The position numbers were made by a program, and so were the translations under genes. Below are positions 34,501 to 46,500 of a stretch of DNA of 64,000 nucleotides, piece after piece. The DNA comes from Chelydra serpentina (lineage: Eukaryota; Chordata; Testudines; Chelydridae). The notes below the pieces were generated by a model. That model was not told the DNA's origin. It worked only from the letters and a program-made list of their open reading frames with translations, and did not search any database. The stretch's first letter is position 1. Every line of letters starts with the position of its first letter. The stretch lies in NCBI GenBank assembly GCA_037349315.1, contig JBAIAC010000014.1, forward strand, positions 26,575,001 to 26,639,000, written 5' to 3'.

Positions 34501-37500
34501 GCTTCCGTGGAATCCTGACATAGCACTAACAAAGCTATCATGCAGCTAGAGGCTCATTCAGCCACCAATATGGGATGCTTTTCCATGGCTATCAATTTGT
34601 ATATACTGCAGCTTCCCCACAGAGAGCCAGTAACCTTGCTAAACCAGAAGAGGGACAGCATCTTCAAAGATGGGTAGTGGAGTGTTGCTGCTGATAAATG
34701 AAGGGGCCTAAATAAAATGCTGAAAACCCAAACCCCTGTTGTAGTCAGTAGGAGCTATGAGCGCTCAGCATGACAGTTACAACACAGCAGTTCTAGTCAA
34801 ACCATAGAACAACTTGAATGCTAACTTTGAGGATAGTTAAGTTGCCAGGGCATTTGCATGAGGACTCCCTCAACAGTTGTATAGGCTGATGTGCAGCTAC
34901 CCTTAAATCTTAACTTCAGTGCATGCCTGTTGTATAGGATAAGGAAAAAAAGTTGTTCTGTTAAATTCTCTCCAGCAAGTCTTGTATAAGAAGTGGTCTC
35001 CCCAAGAATCCTCTGATGTTCCAAACCTTGCAATTCCTGGTGGCCACTGAATTTTGCTAAGAAGATCAATTAAACTGTCAAGTAGGCAGTTACTTTCTAG
35101 TCCAGAAATAGAACTTACCATTCTTAAAATGGGATAAAGCCTTTCCAGCCTCTCTAGCTTTTGATGTTTCTCAAACTGTCTATTGGTAGCTTGAGAAAAG
35201 CACTTAACTCACAGTTAATTGGTTATTTAAACTTTTTGAAAATATATGGTTGTGTGCATACGTTGCCATACAACTTCAGGGATTGTGGTTAGTTGTAGGC
35301 ATCGTAACTTTGAATAATTTTGTTAGGATAAAAATATATAAGGAATGAAAGCCCTCATTTCAGGATGTAAACCACTGAATTCTGGGTATTTGAAAGAAAC
35401 TTCCCTAATGAGCAAGTAATTATATAATTGCTCGTTAAGGTCTTTTTTGCCCCTTCCTCTACTATGTCCAGCACTGGCTACTGTCTGATATGGAGTGCCA
35501 AGCTAAGCTAACCATAGGCTTGATCTGGAATGGTAATTGTTATGTTCTATAAGTGGTGAAGCTTAGTAACCACCACAAGTGTAGTATAAAGGCATTGTAT
35601 ATGATGGCTTGAAACTTGTACTGTGGCTTGTGAAATGCAGTCTGTGGTGGTTGTCATGGCCACATTTGGGAATGTGTGTATAAATACTTCAGATTTATTG
35701 AATGTCTGAGAGAGATTCACAGGTGGTGAACTGACCAAAACTAGCCTGTGTTTCTTGTCCAGCAACAGATGTATCTGATTAAGTGTCCATGTAGTGGGGA
35801 GGGGTATCCACATTATTGAGCATTCCACTGTTAATGCTCCTGTTGTGATTCTCCCCCCCACTCCCTCCCGTGCGGGCCCTGGAACAAACTGCATCACTAA
35901 AACCACTGGAATGCCTAAAAGAAACCATTTGTCTCCTACCACAAACTTTGATAATTTATTTTGGGGAGGTTCTATGGCCTGTGTTATACAAGAGGTCAGA
36001 CTAGATGATCAATTCATAATGGTCCCTTCTAGCCTTAGGATCCATGGACACTGTAAGTTGCAAGCCTGATACTCTGGTCCCGTTCAGCACAAAATCAGTA
36101 CCTCTTTGGTTTACTCTTCTTGTAATGGGTGGGTGCGTGGGGAAGAAAAGAAGAGGGTGGGTGGGTGCTTGTGGTTAAACAAATGCTCAGATACTAAACT
36201 GTATAATAACTGTCCATCTGGATTGGAAACAGAGTTCTGGTGCAGCCTCAGTTGTTATAGGGGATCAGACTAACATTATTTCAGTGAATTCCTGACTGCT
36301 ACCTACAGTCTCCACAGGCCCGGTTTTCCTTAATCTCTGAGCATTCTCAGGCTTCAGTTCTTGATGTCATTTCCCAGGTTTTTAAGATTTTCTTTTAAAA
36401 TATTTTGTTTTGCTTGTGTAAGCAAAAGAAGCTGCTTTTATGATCTCAAGTCTAGCTGTCAAGCAATCAAGCTGACTATTTTGTAGTTTTATGCTATTGG
36501 TCTCAGTTGAAACTCCTGCCTTTACAAGCCAGGGTGCAAAGGAGTCAATCTTCTGCTGTAAATTTTGGATTGCAGCCTCAAAAGGACAACTGCAGCAGTG
36601 GGAACCTCAGATGCTGTGTCTGACTCCTTCAAACAACTACAAATCTATGGTAGAATATGGGAAACCCCCTTGGGAGAACCATAGTCACCTGTGCCTTCGC
36701 TTGTCCTCCATTAGTGAATTTTAAGAAATGACCTGTTCTTCCCTGGTGTTGCTGTTAAGGATTTCCTAGTCTTTTTCTCCCTTTAGGCAGTATAACAGCA
36801 AGATCATAAAAATGATTAATAATATACAAATAGGGTGATAAAAAATCTTATAAAAGAGCATAAGTCCATCTGAACCAGGGGAAAATAGCATTAAAGATAG
36901 AAATGAATAATGCAAATTAAAGCCCGAGTCCTGCATCTGAAATTGGGGCTCCATGCAGGTATGGGCATCCAGTGTCCAGGAACACAATGCAGGATTAGAG
37001 CTTTGTTCAGCTGCGACCAATAGTATCAGCCGAACAAACAGTCTTGCCTCAGCCAAATTGCATCTTGTTTGCTTTTTGTGTTGTGGGTTTTGGGTTAGTC
37101 GGAGATCAGAACCAAATGGGTGGAGGTGGCGGAAAAGAAGAAACCTAGAAGCAGTTGGAGTGAATATCAGAAGGGGCAACCCGAAACAACACCCTACCAT
37201 CGGGGGTAGCCCAAGTCCCCACATACACCCCAAGGAAAACCCCCCACCACTTTATCATCCCACCTCTGCCACCATGTCAGGGTTCCCCCCCACTCTGAAC
37301 TCTGGGGTACAGATATGGGGACCCACATGAAAGACCCCCTAAATTTATATTCTACCAGCTTAGGTTAAAACTTCCTCAAGGCACAAATTCCTTTCCTTGT
37401 CCTTGGAGGGTATTGCTGCCAGCAAAAGTAATTTACACAAAAATTCAGAGAAGGGTTACTTAGAATCTCTATTCCCCCCCCAAACTCCTTCACCCCCTTT

Positions 37501-40500
37501 CCTGGGGAGACTTGAGAATAATATACCAACCCACTGTCTTAGCAATGTGAGCACAGGACCAGACCCTTTGTCTTCAGAACACTGAAAATCAATCAGGTTC
37601 TTAAAAGAAGAACTTTATTTATAAAGATAAAAATTAAAGAATCACACCTGCAAAATCAGGATGGAAGGTAACTTTACAGGTAATAAGATTTAAAACACCA
37701 GAGGATTCCCCTCTAGGCTCAGCTCCACAGTTACAAAAACAGGCATAAAACTACCTCTGTAGCATAGGAAAATTCACAAGCTAAAACAAAAGATAACCTA
37801 ATGCATTTCCTTGCCCTGTTTACAATTTCTGTGAATTTAGATGGATTATTCCAGGTATATTTTCAGGAGATGTTGTACCTGTTTGGCTTCTCCCTCCATC
37901 CGGAGAGGGAACAACAAAAGAGAACAAACAAATCTCCCCCTTTCTGCCCTCTCATCACCAGAAACTTTCAATGCGTATGAAAAGAGCCAGCTTGATATCT
38001 GTCCATTATACATTCCGAGAATAGGTCCAGCGGTAGCAAAGTAGTGTCTCCTTCATAATGCTGTTCTGACAGTGTTTCTGCAGGAAAGTCTTCGTGCTCA
38101 TTCCATCATTTGGCCTCCTCGCAGAGACTGCCAACACGGATTCCAGTTTTGATAGTTTTTATGATGGTGGAAATTTCTCCTCTGCAAACTGCAGTGAGAA
38201 CACCTGTGTTTCTCTGCTGTTAATATTTGAAGAGTCACATGATCCTCAATTTTTTGGTTAAATTTATATATAAAACGCCTCCCTATCTTTTGTTTTTAAT
38301 TTAAATTTAACTAATTGGAGACTTGACATTGGAGGTGAGAAGGATTTTTTTGATTATCTGCCTGACTTTGTTTTGTATATGTGATTAATTTGCAGTGGTT
38401 ATGACTTTGGCTATCTAATCAAAATCCTGACTAACTCTAATTTACCTGAAGAGGAGCTGGACTTCTTTGAGATACTCCGGTTGTTTTTCCCTGTCATTTA
38501 TGATGTGAAGTATCTCATGAAGAGCTGCAAAAATCTCAAGGTAAATGATTTGATATCTGGTTCAGAAAAGAATTTTCTAAGATGGCATTTTTTTATACTG
38601 AAAGAACATATATGGCATCTGTTCACTGCCCTGTCCAGCAGTGAGCTGTACCTTGATGGTATTATTTGTTAGTCTAATCAATTTTGTGTATTTGATACAT
38701 TTCAACAGTAACTTTTTATATAAGAGGCAGGGAGGAGCACACATTTGTTCTTGTGGCTCCTAGCTATTTAAAAATTACAAACCAATCCCATTTATTGGTA
38801 GCTTCATAGATCTGTGCTGCCAAATGATAGATCCAGGTTCAGAGGAAGTTACATCTTGCTGTTAACGTCTCAGGCTGTTAGAATTGATTGGTTTGGCCTC
38901 TGTGAGTGGGATATTAATGACACACTTGCATCATTCCTCACTGCTCAATCCACGGAGGGGGTGTAGTTGTGATAGGGTGTAGTGAAAAGTGACTTTGGTG
39001 TGAAGGGATGGAATGTCTAGACCTGCTGGTTGCCCTGTAGTCAAAGATGAGCAATGACATATGCTCAGAGCCAACTCATGACTTCTAGAAAAATAGACAG
39101 GGTTAGAAACTAACCTCTCAACTCAAGCCAGTTGGGCTATTAATTGGCTTGTTCTATTAGGCATAAAATTTGGAGAAGATTTGATTGGCCTGGAGAATCA
39201 ATGTGAACTGTATGAAGGGAAGGACATCAAAAAGATATGCTGCTGGGATTGTTACAGCCACACTTGCCAAAGAAGGCCACATATCTGGACTGGTTTTGAA
39301 ATGAAAGGGGCACAACTCATCTGAGGCAATAGGTGGCTCACTGTTTTGACGGAAGGCGACACAACACTCTGGGGCTTCTAAATGAGAACACGTGGAAACT
39401 GGACACGGACTGACTGTAATGCAGCCACCTTCTGAGTACAGGGATGGTATGCCACTCTTTATCTCAGAATGCTGAGCAAGTGATTTAGACGATGTTGATG
39501 AGCTTGAATTTTGTGAGGCTATGCAGGTAAAGGACATGTACCTTTTTAATGAGGATCTTACTGGTGACTATGAAGTAAAGAACATAATTTCCACCATCTC
39601 CTATGCTAATCAGTCTGCACTGGATGTGGCGAGGAGTGAATGGGATGGTCTTTTCCAACTATCAGGAAAAGTAAACTAGCCCAGTATCTGGTCAGGAGTT
39701 TTGCAACCCAGCAGCGACCCTCACCAACTGAGTAAAGAATGTATATTGGGGAACATCTAATTGAAACTGGGTTTCCATTGGGACCAAGAGAAGAAATGAA
39801 GTAGTTGGAAAAACTGCAGAAGTCGACAAAATTGTGCACCCTCAAGGACTGAAACAAAACCTAAGCTGCTTATATACAGTTGTTTTGCCCCAAGTACTAA
39901 ATGTGTAATCCACCCTTATGGACTTGTGGGGGGAATTAACAAATTTAACAGCTTCTGTCATTAGAGCTTTGTGGTAATGGCAATTAAACTGTAGACCAAT
40001 TATGACAGGAGGGGGAGAGATGGAGACTAACCTGTTCCTCCAAACACCATTGCAGAAACAGTCCCATTACTGTCCACAGCAATGAAATGACACCAACTGT
40101 GTAGATCTGTCCCAAACTGAGAACAGCTGGTGTGAGTCTTCGGAAGCCAAATCATTAATTACTTGCATGCACTGTTGCTTAAATTAATTTCTTTGCTTTT
40201 TTTGTTTAAATCTCTATTAAATTGCAGTGAATTGAATTGCCGTATTGATGTCCTTTATTGATCGGTGCAAGCTACTCTTGTTGGTCACTTCATTTTATTA
40301 GAGACACTTGATTTTCCTTAGACACATTTTGGTGCTGGTGGTCAGCCCTGGGGACCGGGACTCTCTACAGAATTGTGTGGATGGTGGTTGCAGCCATTCT
40401 GTAGAATTACCTCCTGACTCCAGCAGAAATACTACAGAAAGAATATAGTTATTTGCTGCTGTTCATATACAGCATTACTCCTGCTCTCCATCTTCTGTTG

Positions 40501-43500
40501 GGTGGGGACCATGGTACAGCTGTAGCCTGGTCACCAATAACAATACAGATTCTTCCCTAAAGAGGAAGAATGGTCCAGTGGTTGGAACACTTGCTGAGGA
40601 CTTGGGAGACCCAAATTCAGTTCCCTACTCTGCCATAAACTGCCTGTGTGACCAGAGACAAGATACTTAGTCCCTCTGAGCTGCAGTTTCCCATCTGTGA
40701 AATGGGAGTAGTAATACCTCCCTGCCTGATGGGATGTTGAGGATAAATACATTAATGATTGTGAGAGGTTCAGGTTCTGCAGTAATGGAGGACCAATAAG
40801 TACCTAAGCTAGACAGGTAGATCCTGACTGAATTTAATGGTGGGGTGGGGCTTGGGAAGCTGCACAGAGTAGTTAACACTCTGTACCAATGTCCTGAGAT
40901 TTGTGGAGTTGGGCTTGGATTCCCCATTGTTCTTGGGCCATCATCTGTGGTGATATGGTTACAGAACCAAGATGCTAATCTGTGTGTCTCAAAGGAATGA
41001 TGCGTCTGAAATATTTTGAAATATTTTTTCTTTTCCTTCTTGTGGCTATTTATATATCTAATGGGAGGGAGGGCATGTTTTGACCTAAAGTTTATAAAGC
41101 ATTTTTGGTTCTCAAGGTTATATTAAAAACCTTTTGATCAGCACTGCCTTAATCTGGAGTTTGTTTTTTTAAAAAGTGATTTAGAGAAGAGGGGCTCTGT
41201 ATCCCATAATTAGTCTCGAGAGAGATCCAGTGTTTCCCTTGTTTTTCCAACAGTTGTAAACTATTTTGTGTTACAAACTTTTAGGCATCCTTTTTGGAAA
41301 ATTTTGGCCAATATCCACAACCGAATGGGATGCTTTCACCCTGTCCTGAATTTTTTTTCTAGATCAGTGTTACAGAGTCTGCAGGGGCTGGAATGTAATA
41401 TTTCCACATTTTTACTTCTTGTTTGTAACGGGCCGATTTAAGACACAGGACATTCAAGCTAAGTTAGAATTGATAGGTGTGCTGTCTCACAGCTAGCAGT
41501 ACCCAGTGATGAGAGAAGTGATCTTCAGCTACTGTCTAGTCAGGAGAGCATGTGGCTTAAAAGGGATGAGTGTGGGTTTTAAGAGGCCCCAGTTTTTAAT
41601 TAAGCATGTTTCTAATAGCAATCCATGTTAATGCTATGGGGAACGCTGCAAATGTCTGTTCAGCTCAGATGTGCTCCTTCTTCCCTCCTACCCATGTCCC
41701 TGTGGTGCTTATTTAAAAGGGGAAGGTCGGTAATAGTGTGAGTTGAAATGCATGCAAAATTTAGATTGTAGCACAAATCAACAAAAATGGCAAAAGTCAG
41801 AGACATTGTCACACTATAAAATATTTAAATTACTCCACACATTTTCTTATCTGTCACATTAACCCCTTAAATAATTAAAATGGAAATAATTTTTTACAGT
41901 AGTTTTCACTACCTTACACTGTCTGCTCATTTTCCACATGTTGGATGATTTAAAATAAACTAGTTAGTTTCAATTTCAAGTTCTCATGCCCTAGCACAAT
42001 TCTGTAGTGTTTGGCTTCCAGATGCCACTTGGGAATGGCTTATTAATAAAGTTTCCATTTGAATAAAAAAAAAAAAAAAAGACTACTCATGGAAACATCC
42101 TTGTTGGCCGTAAGGTTCATAGCTCTTTTGAGCAATCTGCGTTTTGGGCCAAATTTGACTTGGTTAAAGTTCAGTTTTTAACTTGCACTATTTCACCTCC
42201 GCCTCTTCTCCCTCTCTTCTCCACCTCCATCTCCCAAAATGGTATGTGGTCAATGGAGTTCAAATACTGTAGGTTCCCTTTCTAATATTAAAAAGAACGT
42301 GCTTTGTGCTAGCTTCATTCCTGCCCTTGACTACTGTGATTTGGTTTCCTTTTTTTCAGATGTAAAAAATGTAGTGCAGGCTAAAAGCATTTTGATGCTC
42401 TACCTTGTTTCAACCTATTGCTGGCAGAGTAGTGATCCAAAGCAGTCTGCCTGGCACACAGTTGCGCTATGCAGTATAGTGTTTCAAAAATTATTGTAAG
42501 GTAACTGATTTTCTCCCAGTTGTACAACCCTTGAAAGACTGGTACCTCCGCAACGTAGTCTTGCACATACCGTAACTATATTGTCCCCCAGGGATCAGTT
42601 TAGCGAAGATTAGCCTAACCCGTCTAAAGCTGAATTGATTTGCAGAGAGGCTGCTTCTGCTTGTAGCACCTTGTAGCACCACTATCGCTTTCTTGACTCT
42701 AAAATGAATGGGCTGAATTCATCCATACCTGTTTTGTGGATAGTTGTAGGAGATGCTGCTAATCCTATGGGCAAATTGGAGTAGGGTTAGTCTGATTTGT
42801 TCAGTTGTGTGTTTTTGTTTTGTTTTTATTTGTCCACGAAAGAGTCTTTCAGGCATTTTCATTCTGTGGACCATTTCTCAAGGTAGGACTCGTATCATTG
42901 GCAGCTCTCCTCCCAATCTCTCACCTGCTCCGCAACTGTAGTGTTAAAGTTACATGAAAAAGTAATGCTAGGGCAGGGTAAAGGAGTGAAGATGAAAATA
43001 AACTTGCTTTGATTAAATGGATACAGCTGCTTGGTTAGTTCCCCTCCCGTATTGTAAATTGTGCTATTTGTTTCCTCTCCCTAGATGTAGGACTTACCGT
43101 ATATACTTGATCATAAGCCGATTCATTTATAAACCGACCCCCCGCCCCAAGATGGATAAGTAAAAATGGAAAATTTTAATGACCCATTCATAAGCCGACC
43201 CTATAATTCAGGGGACGGCAAACTTTGGCTCCCGGACCATCAGGATAAGCTGCTGGCGGGCCGAGATGGTTTGTTTACCTCGAGCGTCCACAGGCACAGA
43301 GGTAAACCTAAGTAAACAAAGTGATCTGGCTTGCCAGCTGCTTACCCTGATGGGCCGGGACAGCAACTGGTGGGAATTTTTTTTTCTTGGCGGGGGGAGA
43401 GGGGAAGAAGCTGGGAGTCAGGGGAGTAACCCCTGTGACCACTCCCCACATGACACCCCCCCCTATCCCGGGGACCCCCACACACTCCCCACCCCATCCC

Positions 43501-46500
43501 TTTCCACCTTAGCTGGGGCGGGCCAGTGGAGGATGTCTCTGGCCTGGCTGGAGCTGCTCCGGCAGGCTGGGTGGCGTGGCTGCAGCGTGCTCCGGCGGGC
43601 GGGCCAGGTGGCGTGTCCACAGCCTGCCAACCCCAGAGCTGCAGCTGCTTCGGAGACTGGGGGGAAAGCAGCATGGCCAGAAACGGAGAGACTCTGGCCT
43701 TGCCTCTTCCCTTCTGGCTCTGCTGGCTGTGCTGCCTCTCCTTGCCCCCTTTGTTGGGGGGAGGGGCTGTGTCCCACCTCTCCCTCTCTATACCCATTCA
43801 TAAGCCAACCCCTTTCTCTGATGCTTCCCTTTTATACTAAAAAAAATTCAGCTTATGAATGAGTATATACGATATATTTATTAGTTCCAAACCTTCCCTC
43901 ATTGCCCGCAACCCCTAAAGATTCTGATTTCTCCTTGTGCTTTGGTTCTGTGAGTATGCACTACCTTGTCTATTTTGAGATCTGTAAATTTGATTCAGTT
44001 GAATTTACACCAAAAATACACCCAATAAAAGGACATGAAGGCACTGTGAGGGAGGAGAGGAGTGTGCTTAGTTGGTCAAAAAGCTTCTGGAAGTCGTAAG
44101 TTCCCCACTGGGCTGCAATTAACAGGAAGAAAAATTGCTTGAAGACTGAAGGCTACTTTACTGTTGTAAGAGATAAGCTGTGTAGACCACCAATGATCCA
44201 TGCCCTACAATTAGAGACTCTCCGAAGAGCAGTTCCCAATTCTGAGCCCTGTGTTTATGTACACTGTCAGCACAGTGCCTGTTAAAAGAAAGCGAATTGT
44301 GGCTTATGGTATTTAATATCTTCTTGAACCTGATTACAGTGCGGTTTACATTACTTTTTACACAGATGTTTCATTTACTCTTTTATGGCAGTTAATAAAA
44401 CCAATTAAAACATTGTTAAAGATGGGTTGAATGTTAGCTTTTTCACTTTGTTCTTCTTTCCCGTCTTGAATTTTACAACTTCACCTGGGTTCAGGGTTCT
44501 CCACTAATTCCTAAGGTAGACCATTTTCCTGGATTTCCTCTACTACTTAGATGCTTAGAAGTTTTGTGGGGGAAGCGCAAAACCCTGAGCTGAGGTGTTG
44601 GCAGGTAAGTGAAGGAAAAAACTGTTTTTTAAATGAAAGCAAATTACTTTCAAGACAAGTTGGAGTGCACACATTTGTAGTGATTTGGATCTTAAATTGC
44701 TTTGTTTGAAGTACCATTGTTCACATTTAAATTCTAGCCCTAATAGAAAAGTAGGGAGTTAAAGAAACACCTTGATTTCTGAAATGGTCATTCAGCAGCA
44801 GCATCAATCCTTTCAGCTTGGTCAATGTAATACTTCAGTAGTAATTCCTTCAAATTTAATTGGCTGGTGTGCCTAGGCCTATTAGATGTAAGACGGTCCT
44901 TAATACTTGAAAGTGCTTGATTGCTTAAATAATACTTAAACCCTGAATGAAAAGTTTGGCTTTTCCCAGTGTGTGCTGGTTGCATAGAACCGTAAGCTAA
45001 ATATATACAAATGGTAGTTTGAATAGACTTTATGTAGAATTCAAGTGCTACTATTGAATGATCTGACTTTGTAATTATTATCCCCGCTTTGACTGTATAA
45101 TGCTCCTTCCTTTTTCAGGGTGGATTGCAAGAAGTCGCAGAGCAGTTGGAGCTGGAAAGGATAGGACCACAGCATCAGGCAGGATCTGATTCTTTACTCA
45201 CGGGAATGGCCTTTTTCAAAATGAGAGAAGTAGGTGTCCATATTGCTTTCTGTTGTAGTTTATTTGGATGAAAGTAATTTGTCTTAGTAGTCAATATTGT
45301 GCTATTAGCACTTGAGATGTGCTAGAACCATTCACCCACCAAAGCCAGTGGCAGTACAACAAATTTTTGGAAGAAGTAAGAGAAATGCATGAGAGGGCAT
45401 CACTTCTGTGACAAAGGGCAGAGTCTATGACGGGCATTCCCACGCAAAGTACAGTCTGCCACCAACAAATCCTTTCCTTTTCTTGTTTTGGTTTATGTGT
45501 GCGCTTAGTGAGGGGATGTCTCTACACAGTTCTCTCTCTCTCCCTCTTTCCTCTTCTTGCTGGTGCTGTTCCTTCCAGTGGTCTGTGGGCCTTCATCTTC
45601 CATGCAGAGAGCCCCAGCTACCTGAATCTATCGTCCACTCCCTGGATCTTCTGAGTGATTGAAGCAGGTGGCTCAGGCCTCTCTGTCGGCGCTTCTGTTC
45701 ACCACCTCCTCCTCCAGCTGTCACAACGTCATACATTCTTCTTTGCATAGTGTCCCAATGGGTGCTTCACATCAGGATGTGCAGTCACCTGTGCACTCCT
45801 GATCAGAGATTTTTCATCAGCATTTTCTGCACATCCATGCCTGTGCCCTGGATATCCTTGTGTCTGGTATGAGGGCATATGGAAGGACCAGACCTGTCAC
45901 CTCTTCAGGTCCTTCTCAACTGCCTGTGCCTTGAGACAGAGCATCATGTCTGTTAGCTAGCCACACAGCTTACTGTCTCTCTCGCTTAATCTTTCTCTCT
46001 CAGACTTGGCGTAGATATTTCCCCCTCCGTGACGGACAATCAGGCTGCCTCCACTCCCTGGGAGAGATTTTTTTGTCCCCTCCAAACGAAAGAGCTGCTC
46101 TGGATTTAAAAGCAGATCTAAGAAATTGAGGGAGTATAGACTAAAACTCCTTTGATGGAGAGGTTCCTGAGACCCACAGGATCCAAGTCACATCATTCTC
46201 CTTGGATCTGGTTGCTCAGAGAGCCCAAGGGACCATCTGTGGTGCAGTAATGAGCAAAAACCCTGGGGACCCTTAGAGAACTATCTAGACGCTCAAAGAA
46301 GAAAAAATCCCATTCTCCAGAATGGGAGAAGATAAACGGTGAATCACCCCCTCAGTCTTAGGAGACCTTGTGCCCCAATATGGGTACCACTGAGGCGCTC
46401 ATCCTCTCCGGTACTGAGACAACAGGTCTGATTAAGAAGACCATGCCACGTACTGGGAAACTGTCAGGTAGGACTCCAGAGCCAAACTGAAATCGTCATT

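Noticed and set aside
37275..38071. Firm right boundary and target duplication for the LTR-like segment
   Set aside because: No matching short repeats were found around the TG/CA ends, so only an approximate extent is reported.
39070..42095. Target duplication for the processed pseudogene (ACTCATG near 39073 and 42085)
   Set aside because: A 7-bp match embedded in mismatching context is too short to count.
43266..43862. 198-codon open frame in the GC-rich core of a transposon
   Set aside because: It lies between clear terminal repeats, several other frames are open over the same bases, and the protein is low-complexity.
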